DNA of 64,000 nucleotides from Campanula takesimana (Eukaryota; Streptophyta; Magnoliopsida; Asterales; Campanulaceae): contig JAOWBW010001129.1 of assembly GCA_026119855.1 (NCBI GenBank), positions 62,001 through 126,000 on the forward strand, given 5' to 3'. Below are positions 43,885 through 53,833 of this stretch, one piece after another (position 1 is the stretch's first letter; each line of letters starts with the position of its first letter). The notes under the pieces are model-generated. The model made no database searches and was not told the DNA's origin. It worked only from the letters and a program-made list of their open reading frames with translations. The position numbers were made by a program, and so were the translations under genes.

Positions 43885-46861
43885 ATGAAGATCGAGGTTA
43901 GGGAGTCGACAATGGTTAAACCGGCGGCGGAGACGCCGATCAGAACACTCTGGAATTCCAACGTTGACTTGGTGGTGCCTAATTTCCATACTCCCAGCGT
44001 TTACTTTTACCGGCCGAATGGGTCGGCTAACTTCTTCGATCCGACCGTGATGAAAGACGCGCTGAGCCGAATCCTTGTTCCGTTTTACCCCATGGGAGGG
44101 AGGTTGAAGAGAGACGAAGATGGTCGGATTGAAATTGACTGCAATGGCGAAGGCGTTCTCTTTGTTGAGGCGGTGACGGACAGCGTGATCGATGATTTCG
44201 GCGACTTTGCGCCGACGTTGGAGCTCCGGAAGCTCATTCCGGCCGTTGATTATTCCTTGGAAATATCAGCTGTTCCCCTCTTAGTGTTGCAGGTAAATCT
44301 CACAATATTTACTTGTCTTATTGAGTTTATTAATTTTTATTCGAATTTAATATTTGTGCGTTATACTCTGTTCGACATTTTTTTTTTTTTTTGTCTGATA
44401 AAACAAATTTGACACCAAGTGAAAATTTTAGTTGCTTAGGGCAACTCCAATGGTAGTGCTAGTCCTATGGTTATCAAAACCAATTATCAAAACCAAATTT
44501 TGATACCCATTGACACTATTCACATGGGTATCAAAAAATGCTTCTACAATGATGGGTATCAAATATTTGGTATCAAATTGTAGTTAAAGTTTAAATAAAT
44601 TATAGATTAAAATAAAATTGCTATTAAATAATAATTAAATTTAAATATAATTAATTTAAAATAATCATTAAATTAATAATTAAATATAAATTGTTTTTAA
44701 TCATTTGTTAATTTAATGCAATATACACAAAATGTTTATTCAATGAAAGAAACCGTCAAATAAAACGGATAAAAGAAAAAAGCAAACAACAAAACTCGTT
44801 TTCTTGGCTATATTACTGTTACTTTGTTCAAATAAATTTTAAATTAAAAAAAAATTACTACTTTTTCTGTCCCAAAATAGTTGTTGTTTTAAAAGAATTC
44901 ACACATGTTAAAAAACAATTAATATATATTAAATAAATTAAATTATTTTTGAAAAATAAATCTACCTTAAAACTAAAATTACAAGTATTTTGGGACGGAA
45001 TGGTTATTTCTATCAAAATTTACTCATGTGGCCCTGATTATTTGTAGGATATCAACGAAAAAAGGATTAATAACAGTAAAAAATGAAAAAGTCACTGTGT
45101 GAAGATTGAAAGGTTTGAAAAGTTTGCTTAAAAAAAAAAAAAAAAAAGGTTTGAATTGGAAGGGAACAAGGGTCACGTGGGGTTGTCCCCCTTGTAATTT
45201 ATCCGGATTTCGCCCAAATAAGCGCGTGCTTTTCACCCAAAAGTTTCTAGCCATGGTAGCAATTTTGGTACCTTTCTTGGACTAAACCTAATTTTGGTAC
45301 CCACTATTTTCATCATTGGAGATGTTAGGACTTTGAAGTGGGTATCAAAATTAAGTTTTGATACCCACCATTAGAGATGACCATACATTTGAAAACGGTC
45401 CCAAAATGAAAGGTTGCGGATGGGGACTTCTGTTGATCTTGATATTTAAAATTTGGTGATTTTGGCATTATTGTACTAGGATAATTGATGACATTCCCAT
45501 TGTTTAAAACAATATGTATCCTCTATGTTCACATTTTAATTTTTTTTGTAATTACTCCATCCGTCTCATACTTATCGCTACTTATTTTCATTTTTGGCGT
45601 CTCATACTTGTTGTTACTTACCCAAAATGTTCACTTTTCTCGCTCCTATCCACTCACAACAACTATTCACTAACTTATTTTCTCTCTCCTACCCACTCAC
45701 AATACTTACTTTTCCAACATGTATTTTCTTAATCCCCGTGCACTCTCATTTAGTAGCAATAAGTATGGGACGGATGGAGTATTATTTACACCTACTTTTT
45801 CAACGATAACTCTAACTAATATGTTAATTTTTTATAAAAAACATGACTTTTTATAACTGGAGGAACTAGTTTCCCCCAAAATTTTCTCTAACTCATATGT
45901 TAATTTTTTATTATTATTTTTTTTTTGTATAAAAATAATGTTTTAACTTTAACCTCTCAATATGGAAAAAAGTTTGGTAGGATTGTGGTGTGACGTTTTG
46001 TTCACTTTTAGCATTGTATAAATGGAAATCAATTGAAAATAATTAACATTCTTTAAAATAAATGAGTACATTTTAGAAACTCAAATACATCTCCTCAACA
46101 AGGTGAACGACTACCAAAATTCTGTAACTGTAGATATCACATGAAGAAGCGTACATAAAAAATGGGCACCCTAAAGAACTCTTGAAACTTGCTAAATTTT
46201 AGCCCTTCATGTTCATATACTGGCTATGCCGCTGCGTCCGCTCTAGTTCACGGTGCCTAGTTTAGAACACTTAAATTGCTCATTGAACATACAATAACTC
46301 ATATGTCCTTCGTTTTCTTCATTATTGATAGCAATTGTTGTCTACTACTTCTTGTGGACCCTCATGACTCTTCTTTTTTATATACTCCCTCCGTCCTAAA
46401 ACGATAATATGTTGTTAATTTGTTTGAATAGTCAAACGTGACTATCATTATTATGGGGCGGAGGGAGTATGATTGTGTAAAATTCAATATATGAAGAGTT
46501 AATCACAAGTAACAAATACTCCCTCCATCCCTGACCAAATTTTGACCATTCATTTTAGTATGGAGGGAGTAGTATTGTTTTGGCATGTATATCTTGTGTC
46601 AGTAACGCTGATTGGTTTGTTGCCAAGATTTTCATTTATGCTGATGATGTTTATTTGTTTATAAACACGATTGGTCCCCTTTGTAACTCTTTCAGACATG
46701 GTTCTAGTTAGATACTTTCTGTAGTAACTGGTAACATCAACTCTGGGCTGTATGTGGTGAAACTATATTTATTATCTTCATTATCACTGAACATTCACCA
46801 GCTTAATGTACAATAACTCATACTTGAACCAACTTTATAACCTCAATTAGTCAACTTTAAT

Positions 46862-46905
<44 letters not shown>

Positions 46906-47908
46906 ATATATATATATGTATGTATATATATATCGCTAGTTTTTTCTAATCCCTTTCACTTCTGGGAGCTTATCTAATTTGTCTAAATTAAAACATGAGC
47001 AGGTGACTTACTTCAAATGCGGGGGAGTGTCTCTAGGAGTTGGTATGCAGCATCACGTAGCTGATGGAGCTTCCGGCCTCCACTTCATCAACACATGGTC
47101 TGACATGGCTCGTGGACTCGACATAACTCTCCCACCATTCATTGACCGGACCCTCCTCCGTGCCCGAGACCCACCCCAACCAACATTCCCACACATTGAA
47201 TACCAGCCCGCTCCTCCCATGAAAACAACAACCCTTAATCTCGAACCCACAAATACCGAATCCGTCCCTGAAACAGCAATCTCCATATTTAAATTGACCC
47301 GCACTCAGCTCAATGCCCTCAAAGCCAAGTCCAAGGAAGATGGCAATACAGTTAGTTACAGCTCCTATGAGATGCTGTCGGGCCATGTTTGGCGGTGTGT
47401 CTGTCAAGCCCGTGGGCTTCCAGATGATCAAGATACAAAGTTGTATATCGCGACTGATGGGCGGGCTCGACTTCAACCCTCTCTGCCACCTGGCTATTTC
47501 GGGAACGTGATCTTCACTACAACTCCTGTAGCTGTTGCGGGTGATCTTATCTCGAAGCCAACTTGGTACGCCGCCAGTCGAATTCATGATGCTTTAGGAC
47601 GGATGGATAATGAATATCTAAGGTCGGCTCTTGATTATTTGGAACTGCAGCCCGATCTAAAGGCACTTGTTCGTGGGGCCCACACTTTTAAGTGCCCCAA
47701 CCTTGGGATTACTAGCTGGGCTAGGCTTCCCATCCACGACGCGGACTTTGGTTGGGGCAGGCCTATATTTATGGGCCCCGGTGGGATTGCGTATGAAGGG
47801 CTAAGCTTTGTGATACCAAGTACAACTAATGATGGCAGCTTGTCTATTGCAATTTCACTACAAGCGGAACATATGAAACTCTTTAGCAAGTTCTTGTATG
47901 ACATATGA
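43885..47908 (+). CDS. HCT: Hydroxycinnamoyl-CoA:shikimate/quinate transferase (HCT)
   Basis: BAHD acyltransferase that moves p-coumaroyl from CoA to shikimate (or quinate) in cytosolic lignin/phenylpropanoid synthesis. Exons 43885-44292 and 47003-47908, one GT..AG intron at the position usual for HCT, 437 aa. Start MKIEVRESTMVKPA is typical. The BAHD motif HHxxxDG is at 153-158 (HHVADG), with H153 and D157 as the catalytic pair; DFGWG is at 384-388. Most HCTs I know read HHAADGFSG, whereas this has HHVADGASG. Segments such as DGRIEIDCNGEGVLFVEA and LRSALDYLELQPDLKALV also fit Lamiaceae rosmarinate synthase, a close relative, so substrate choice is not certain. The 2.7-kb intron holds MITEs and a microsatellite. 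Confidence 0.92.
44439..45382. mobile_element. Inverted-repeat element in HCT intron
   Basis: Left GGGCAACTCCAATGGTAGTG and right inverse GGTCATCTCTAATGGTGGGT, with TTTTGATACCCA and its inverse repeated near both ends. About 944 bp, non-coding. Flanks TTA / ATA do not settle the superfamily. A decayed Stowaway-like pair of ends lies inside at about 44861-44999. Confidence 0.6.
45555..45779. mobile_element. Stowaway-type MITE
   Basis: CTCCATCCGTCTCATACTTA and inverted TAAGTATGGGACGGATGGAG, flanked by TA. HCT intron. Confidence 0.85.
46385..46467. mobile_element. Short Stowaway-type MITE (83 bp)
   Basis: CTCCCTCCGTCCTAAAACGA and inverted ATTATGGGGCGGAGGGAG, flanked by TA. HCT intron. Confidence 0.8.
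46519..46569. mobile_element. Very short Stowaway-type MITE (51 bp)
   Basis: CTCCCTCCATCCCTGACC and inverted AGTATGGAGGGAG, flanked by TA. Almost nothing but ends. Confidence 0.65.
46867..46932. repeat. (CT)n(TA)n compound microsatellite
   Basis: About 17 CT units followed by TATATA/TGTA units, about 70 bp before the HCT exon 2 acceptor. Confidence 0.95.
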
Positions 47909-48186
47909 AGGTAGCCTGCAGCTATCAGATCTTGGCTCCTCTTTCTTTTTAATCTTTACCTTTATTTGGTGTCTTTTTTTAGTTGGAAATTATGGACAAT
48001 TGTTATCTTACTGAAGGCACATATCACCATCTTTTTTATTTTTTTAAATCTCTGTCGTGTTCTTGTTTTTAAACCAAAAGAAGCAGAAAGGGCATGAGAA
48101 CTTATATTACTGATTTATCTAAGAAAAGTTCTGAACCGAGTTTATTGTATGAATATGTTGTTGAATCAATGATTCATTTTGTGTGA

Positions 48187-48310
48187 TAGCTCATTGCTGA
48201 AGCTTGTTGAGTAGAAAGACGATTCGTGTACATGAAATGCATGTATATATAGCTCCTTGCTGAAGCTTGTTGAGTAGAAAGACGATTCGTGTACATGAAA
48301 TGCATGAATA
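48187..48310. repeat. 62-bp tandem duplication downstream of HCT
   Basis: Two nearly identical copies of TTGCTGAAGCTTGTTGAGTA... through GTACATGAAATGCATG, period 62. A few mismatches only, so probably recent. Confidence 0.9.
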
Positions 48311-48462
48311 TATGCTTGCTTGCTTGCTATGAGAATTGAAGTAACTAGTCTGAACTATGCAGTATAGAGATTTTATACATGGTTAAGTTGCATAAATACA
48401 GAGTGAGATTGCAACATAATACATCTTGATTCTTGAAGAAGCGAAAGAAGCTGCTGAATACT

Positions 48463-48519
48463 ACCTCTGTCCCAAAATGAATGTCTGAATGCGGACATTC
48501 ATTTTGGGATGGAGGGGAT
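48463..48519. mobile_element. Palindromic mini-Stowaway (57 bp)
   Basis: A 16-bp perfect stem TCCCAAAATGAATGTC with its inverse and an 8-base loop, plus imperfect CTACCTCTG / TGGAGGGG ends. It lies just downstream of the peptide pseudogene. Confidence 0.7.
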
Positions 48520-48556
48520 TTTGCTCGTACAAGGGAGACTAACCTGTTTGACCTTC

Positions 48557-48937
48557 TTAGCTACATATATTTAGAAGGGGAAAAACTGGAGAATGCAGAA
48601 GGTGAGGCAGATAACAGAAGCTGGCTGGGATGGTGAAAAATCTGGAGGCAAGTTGTGATTTTGCTCTGCATCCAGAATGATGAGTACGACGATCTAGACT
48701 CCCTGCCCCGTATGTCCCTTTCCCTTGCACTGCCATTGATGCATAAACATATCTTTGCTTATCATCTCCATTTAGATGGACCGTGGCTAACAACGATGAT
48801 CTTTGACTGTTATCTGCATCTTCTTGCTCCATGTGTTTCGAGTTGTCATGGTGTGCGAGAGCCAAGCATGACAGGACTTGAGCAGATAAGAGAATGAATA
48901 AGAACGCAGAGAATTTGATGTCATCTTTCTTTGGTGT
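48557..48937 (-). pseudogene. Small secreted-protein gene, start codon out of frame
   Basis: The open frame encodes a hydrophobic stretch like a signal peptide (FSAFLFILLSAQVLSCLALA), a charged linker, a VYASMAVQGKGTYGAGSLD core with RRTHHSG, and a hydrophobic C-tail; stop at 48557-48559. The only nearby ATG (48922-48924) is one base out of frame with this reading, in an A-run, and no in-frame ATG precedes the signal sequence after the TAA at 48938-48940. A solo LTR begins 32 bp upstream of that ATG. It is a paralogue of 51988-52394. I do not recognise the family. It may be a recently broken copy or reflect one sequencing error. Confidence 0.55.
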
Positions 48938-48960
48938 TTAGTTGAATGTGTTATGGATTA

Positions 48961-49521
48961 TGTTGAGGGTGACTCTCAATTCGGATTGATTTGGTCTTGC
49001 AACGGAGAAGAAAACCAGACAGGAGGTCTGGGCGGTCGCCTACATTGCTGATCCAATGGTCCAACAGTCTGATGACTTGGGCGGTCGCCCACTTCGGGTT
49101 TGGGCGGTCGCCCACAGTGTCGGGATTGGGATTCCTAAATCGATTTGGAAACAGATTTTGGCTGTGATTTGGACTCCTATTCTTCTAGGGTTGGGTCTAT
49201 ATTTCGTGTATAAATATAGACAAGCCTCCAGACCTATTCTTGTGACTTGGAAGCCTTGTAGAGAGAGAGATTGATAGAAAAGCTAGGTTATTCACTATTG
49301 TGAGAGATTGTGTGAAAGGTTTTCACCTTGATTCTCCTTGTACTCTTCTTGATTATAGTGAATTGATTCTCCGTCGCCCGTGGATGTAGCCAAGTTGGTG
49401 AACCACGTAAATCTCTTGTGTTCATCTATTTTTCAATTTTGTTCCGTTCTTGCTATTGTGTTATTTTGTGCTTTCATCTTTATCAATCTAGCAATTGTGT
49501 TTGGGCCTTAAAATCCTTACA
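48961..49521 (+). mobile_element. Solo LTR (copia type)
   Basis: Starts TGTTGAGGGTGACTC and ends ...AATCCTTACA, flanked by the perfect 5-bp duplication GATTA (48956-48960, 49522-49526). GAATTGATTCTCCGTCGCCC and CCCGTGGATGTAGCC near the 3' part are typical of Tork-like copia LTRs. No internal region remains, as after LTR-LTR recombination. Strand is taken from these motifs. Confidence 0.8.
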
Positions 49522-49526
49522 GATTA

Positions 49527-50035
49527 TGATAAGTTGGGAGTTTAATAGGGCTATTAAAGTTAGTTGTATGACTAAGAGAACTGAAATGTGGCTTAGTTTC
49601 CACCTCATATGAAGCATGCCATCCGCTCGCTGTCTATCTAATAATAAGTGTTGCAGTTGAGTTGTGTTTTAAAGAATGTGTTTTACTTGTTTATGTATTG
49701 CTTGTATCATGTCAAAGTTGCACTAAAATTATTTCTTTATCCAGAAACGCGAAATTTATTTTTTGGACGGAGGGATTGGGATTGCGTATATCATAAAGTT
49801 TAGTTGGAAATTAAGATGATGTGGGTGTACTTTGACATCCATGGTTTCTTGTCGCTGTTTCTGGTGTATGAAAAGAATGTCGACCAAATAAAATTAAATA
49901 AAGAAGAAATCTTTTCGTGAAGATATGTCTCAATGAGATGCTCACTTTATTTCTTCTTAGGCAGGTGCTGCAAAAGAGTAGGAAAATTTCTAAAAGTGGA
50001 AAACACGCAATTGCCACTAGTAGGCAGATTCTTTT
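49527..50035. other. Intergenic, nothing recognised
   Basis: Contains one isolated Stowaway-like end (TTTTTTGGACGGAGGGATT at about 49758). No gene. Confidence 0.4.
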
Positions 50036-50039
50036 GTGA

Positions 50040-50850
50040 AAGGAATAACCCAACTCGATACACATGGGCTCACGGCCCGGTCCAACGTGGCCCAACCGAG
50101 CTGAGCCGGTCCACCTAACCCCATGCTCAGTTTGGCGTCGTCCAACGACCAAGTTGAGAACGGCTCGTGAGAATCGAGCAAAGAAGATCGTATCCCCATT
50201 ATTGTCGCTCCCCTTTGAACGAGCTCAGCTCGTTAGACCGAGCTGAACTGTCAGAAATCACGACCACACGAAAGGCCCCTCATTCATCCTGACGAGCGCA
50301 CCTCAACTCGCAGGTCGGACCTCGGCATACACCTACTCGGTTTAACGAGCTGAGACTTGGGACAATACCTGCCACGAGTATTGGAATCACAGGCCTGGCC
50401 CAATCCTCTCCGAAGGCCCACTAACAGCTTCTAGAATTATTGACCTAGTACGGATGTGGTGACTCATTCATCTGGATTGATCCAAATCCCTAGATTCTAG
50501 GGATGAAATCTAGGTGACAAGGCAGCTCTTTGGTAGTATAAATAGGGACCTCATCCTCATTGGAAAAGGTTAAGTTCTCTCTCTCAGCTCTCTTTCCTTT
50601 CTCAGTTTACTCTAAAAAAACAGACTGACTTATTCTCACGCCGGAGGGCCTTCGCCGGTGAAGCCCCGGCTAAGTTCACGTTTGTTCTTCTTTCTCACGC
50701 CGGAGGGCCTTCGCCGGTGAAGCCCCGGCTAAGTTCACGTTTGTTCTTCTTTATCAGGCTAACCGAGGCATTTCAGATATCCAACCTTGGATCCGGCACA
50801 TTGATCTCATTTTCGGCTCGATCATTTTGAGAGTTTCCCTTTTTAAAAAA
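50040..50850 (+). mobile_element. Probable LTR remnant or solo LTR (gypsy-like)
   Basis: GC-richer than its surroundings, with a TATA box AGTATAAATAGGGACC at about 50535, a CT-rich leader and a GCCGGAGG...CCCGGC tract, like a plant gypsy LTR promoter and R region. I could not fix TG/CA ends or a target duplication, so borders are approximate. Confidence 0.45.
50641..50755. repeat. 59-bp tandem duplication
   Basis: Two essentially identical copies of a unit starting CCGGAGGGCCTTCGCCGGTG, period 59, inside the LTR-like region. Confidence 0.92.
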
Positions 50851-51139
50851 AATAATAATAAATAAATAGGAAAAGAGTAGTCTGATATGAAGTTATGGTT
50901 CAGCGGCCTATCAGCTTGCAGATAGATAATTGACAGATTTGAAGTTTGATGAAAATTTTAATCATCTGCGTGAAAATTTTGAAAATGGTTGATGTGGGTA
51001 TTGATTTCCTCCTGCCTTAGTTTGCTACAACAAGCTGCATCAACAGACTCGATTTTTGCACCTCGCCCCATTTTTGTACTCGACGAACGAGATATTTTTG
51101 AGATGGGTGAGACCCATAAATTTTTAAATCGGTCTCATC

Positions 51140-51372
51140 CAGTGGCGGACCCAGAAATTTTTCAAAAGGGGGCAAAATTGCATAACACATTTAAAGGGGG
51201 TAAAAATAAATAATAATACATTTATTTTTTTAAACAAAGGGGGGGGGCAAAGTCTAAAATATTGCACTAATACTTCAAATTTTCAAAAAAAAAATACACT
51301 AGTAATTTTTTTAAAAAAAAAAAAACAAAGGGGGCCATTGCCCTCCATAGACAAAGGGTAGGTCCGCCCCTG
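51140..51372. mobile_element. Non-autonomous hAT
   Basis: Perfect 8-bp duplication GTCTCATC (51132-51139, 51373-51380). Ends CAGTGGCGGACCC and GGTCCGCCCCTG. 233 bp, non-coding. Confidence 0.88.
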
Positions 51373-51879
51373 GTCTCATCCACAGGACGAAGTGGATAAA
51401 TCAGCAGCACTGCATCAGTTCTAGGTCCTTTAATGTTTACTTTGGAAATAAAAAGCCAAATTTCCATTTTCATACTTGACCTAGATAGCTGCTGCCACTA
51501 GCCATATCTTCTGGTGAATGGTGATTTTCCTAGAGCTTGCTGATCTTGTGTGTGCACGTATAGAGAGAGAGAAAGTTTGATTTGTTTGCTAATTTTTTTG
51601 TATATGCCCAACAGACAATGCATACCAAGTCTGCATTTCCTACAGATTCTACATTTACAGGGAAAACTTACTCCATTTGGAAAGAAAATTTAAAAAATTG
51701 CTGAAAAATGGTCTTTGTAAACCAAATTTCCCATATTCAAACAGAGATAAACAGAAATGAGAAATGACTACAAATCACTAGTAATAGTATCTCAAACAGA
51801 GTTAAATCGAACTCTACTAGCTGAGGTCGATGAGAAAATCAGCTTGCGGATTCAGAACAGAAGATGAACAGCACCCCAC

Positions 51880-51911
51880 CACCCCCCCCCCCACACACAC
51901 ACACTGCCACA

Positions 51912-51946
<35 letters not shown>

Positions 51947-51950
51947 AAAA
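51880..51950. repeat. Poly(C)-(CA)n-poly(A) microsatellite
   Basis: C-run, then CACACA tracts, then a long A-run, about 40 bp downstream of the peptide gene's stop. Confidence 0.95.
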
Positions 51951-51987
51951 CACCCCACCATGGATTAAAGATATGAAACCATCCACA

Positions 51988-52394
51988 CTAAAACACAAAC
52001 ATCCTGATCAACATCCAAACGCTAACACAGACAGCAGCAGACAATACATACATAGAGGGACCCGACCTCTCTGTAGCACCTGATTTACTAGGTTTATGAT
52101 CAATATTACCACCTCCGTACGCCCCTTTCCCTTTCTGCCCCTTCACTGTATACACGGCCTCTCGATTCACCACATTCTCTCTACCATCACCACTACCCTC
52201 CTTCGACAAGACTGCATCTTGAACCCCTGTATGTGTGTCACGTAACGAACGATAAAATCAATATTTGGATTAGTAGTAATTATTATAAAGAAGATCTTAC
52301 CATGAAATTGTTGGTCAAGCTGTATATTTGATTGGACATGAGCATATAGGAAGGTGGTTAATATACAGGCAAGGAGGAGTATATTTGACCTCAT
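51988..52394 (-). CDS. Small secreted protein, unknown family (GKGxYGxG core)
   Basis: Two exons on the minus strand: 52394-52301 and 52226-51988, GT..AG, phase 1, 110 aa. The N-terminus MRSNILLLACILTTFLYAHV is a clear signal peptide with likely cleavage near QS|NIQ. The mature part is charged, then VYTVKGQKGKGAYGGGNID and HKPSKSGATERSG, then a hydrophobic C-terminus (YVLSAAVCVSVWMLIRMFVF). That end could be a GPI-anchor signal or a membrane helix. The core aligns with the paralogue at 48557 (VY....GKGxYGxGxxD.(R/K)...SG). It lacks the Cys pattern of RALF, EPF or LTP and the motifs of CLE, CEP, RGF, PSY or IDA. No function can be given. Confidence 0.7.
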
Positions 52395-53070
52395 TTCACC
52401 ACCAACAGTTTTGCTACTGTGTGAGTCTGTTGTTATAGGTGCATATATTTGTGATTATAAGGAGCATGTTGTAATATGGTGTGAAATGAAAACAATGAGA
52501 ACATATTCTTTCTGATAAAGGGTGCCATATTACTAATATTTGATAATAAAAGTGAAATTCTTTTAGCTCTGATCTGGATTTATTTTTCTCCTTGTTTCTA
52601 GAGGGTGTTTTGAAAGAAAGAATATTTGAATATTTTTCTCTCTCCCATTGCTGCTAAGATAAGCTGAAAAAAACAGAGGGGTGAATAAAGGCATAAGGCT
52701 GTCCTCTTTTTCATTGTAAGTTTCTTGAAACACATTAAATGAAACAATCTTATGAAATTACTACTTAATTAAATTAGTGTTACACCCACAAACAAATAAA
52801 TTCAAATATTAAAAAGAATATATAATTATTTTTTTTTATAAAAACTAATAATAATTCAAGATTTTTTTAAGCACGTATTTCAACAAAATTATATCATCGT
52901 GTTAACCTCATACATGATGTTTATAATTCATTTGCATGTTTTCCCTCTTTGTCGCATAATAGTATTTCGCATGTCAGTGTAAATTGTTACACTATGCATG
53001 ATTTGTATCCAATAATTTATTCGAGAACGCCATGTCGCCATCACACTATTTCTTTCAATTCAATAGTTAT
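52395..53070. other. Upstream region of peptide gene
   Basis: AT-rich. No promoter element or repeat I can defend. Confidence 0.35.
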
Positions 53071-53074
53071 TGAA

Positions 53075-53350
53075 AAATGTAGGAGCGATGAGAACTATGA
53101 AAAGTATAAGGAAGTTAAAAGAGAAGCACAAAAAGTAGTAAGAGACGCAAGAGCAACGGTGAATGGAGAGCTTTATGCTAGATTATATGCAAAATAAGGG
53201 GAAGACATGTATAGATTTGCTCGTACAAGGGATAGAAGGATGCAGATATTGAGAGGGTTAAATGTGCGAAGGATGTCGGTCAAAGAGTTTTGATCGGGGA
53301 TAAGGTGATATAAATGATAGATGACGGTGGTAATTTGATACCTTATTCAA
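53075..53350 (+). pseudogene. LINE ORF2 fragment (endonuclease-RT linker)
   Basis: Frames read KYKEVKREAQKVVRDARA and then, after shifts, YRFARTRDRRMQ and a VLIGDK-like segment. This order is typical of the linker before reverse transcriptase in plant LINEs. Several stops; no RT follows. Confidence 0.5.
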
Positions 53351-53833
53351 TAGCGATCAAGAGCAAGATATTGAGAAGTATTTAGGAAAAAGTTATTTTA
53401 AAAAAAAACACATTTATTTTGAGATAATTTAAAAAAATAGATATTCACTTAAAGACATTGAGAGGGAGATTATTAAGAGTGAATGAGTAATTGAGTAAGT
53501 AGAAAACGAAATATAAAACACATTCGATATTTTTGACTAGTTTATAAAATAAAATAAAATACAGTAAAAAATTGTTCAGAAAAAGAAGAAATAAGTTTTC
53601 AATTCAGAAACAAGATGGACCGATTTTGGAATGTCACGTGCACAAGACGTGCTAGAAACCTCCGTAGCATATTTTCCTTTAGGAGGGAGCACCCTCAACA
53701 ATACACTTTCCTGATTTTGTCGATCCCTTTGTGCTGAGTACTAATTTTCTAGGGTTTTCTTTTTCCGATTGAAATCCGAACACCCAAATTCACTGACTTT
53801 CCTTCTCGACATAGCTCCGTTGATTCGCCGAGA

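Noticed and set aside
47033..47587. 184-aa minus-strand frame
   Set aside because: Shadow of HCT exon 2; codon use and similarity support only the plus strand.
43885..47908. Calling the BAHD gene rosmarinate synthase
   Set aside because: Overall sequence fits HCT at least as well, and no residue that I can name from sequence alone separates them safely.
49056..49274. 72-aa plus-strand frame
   Set aside because: Within the solo LTR, contains GGGCGGTCGCCCAC repeats, no gene-like features.
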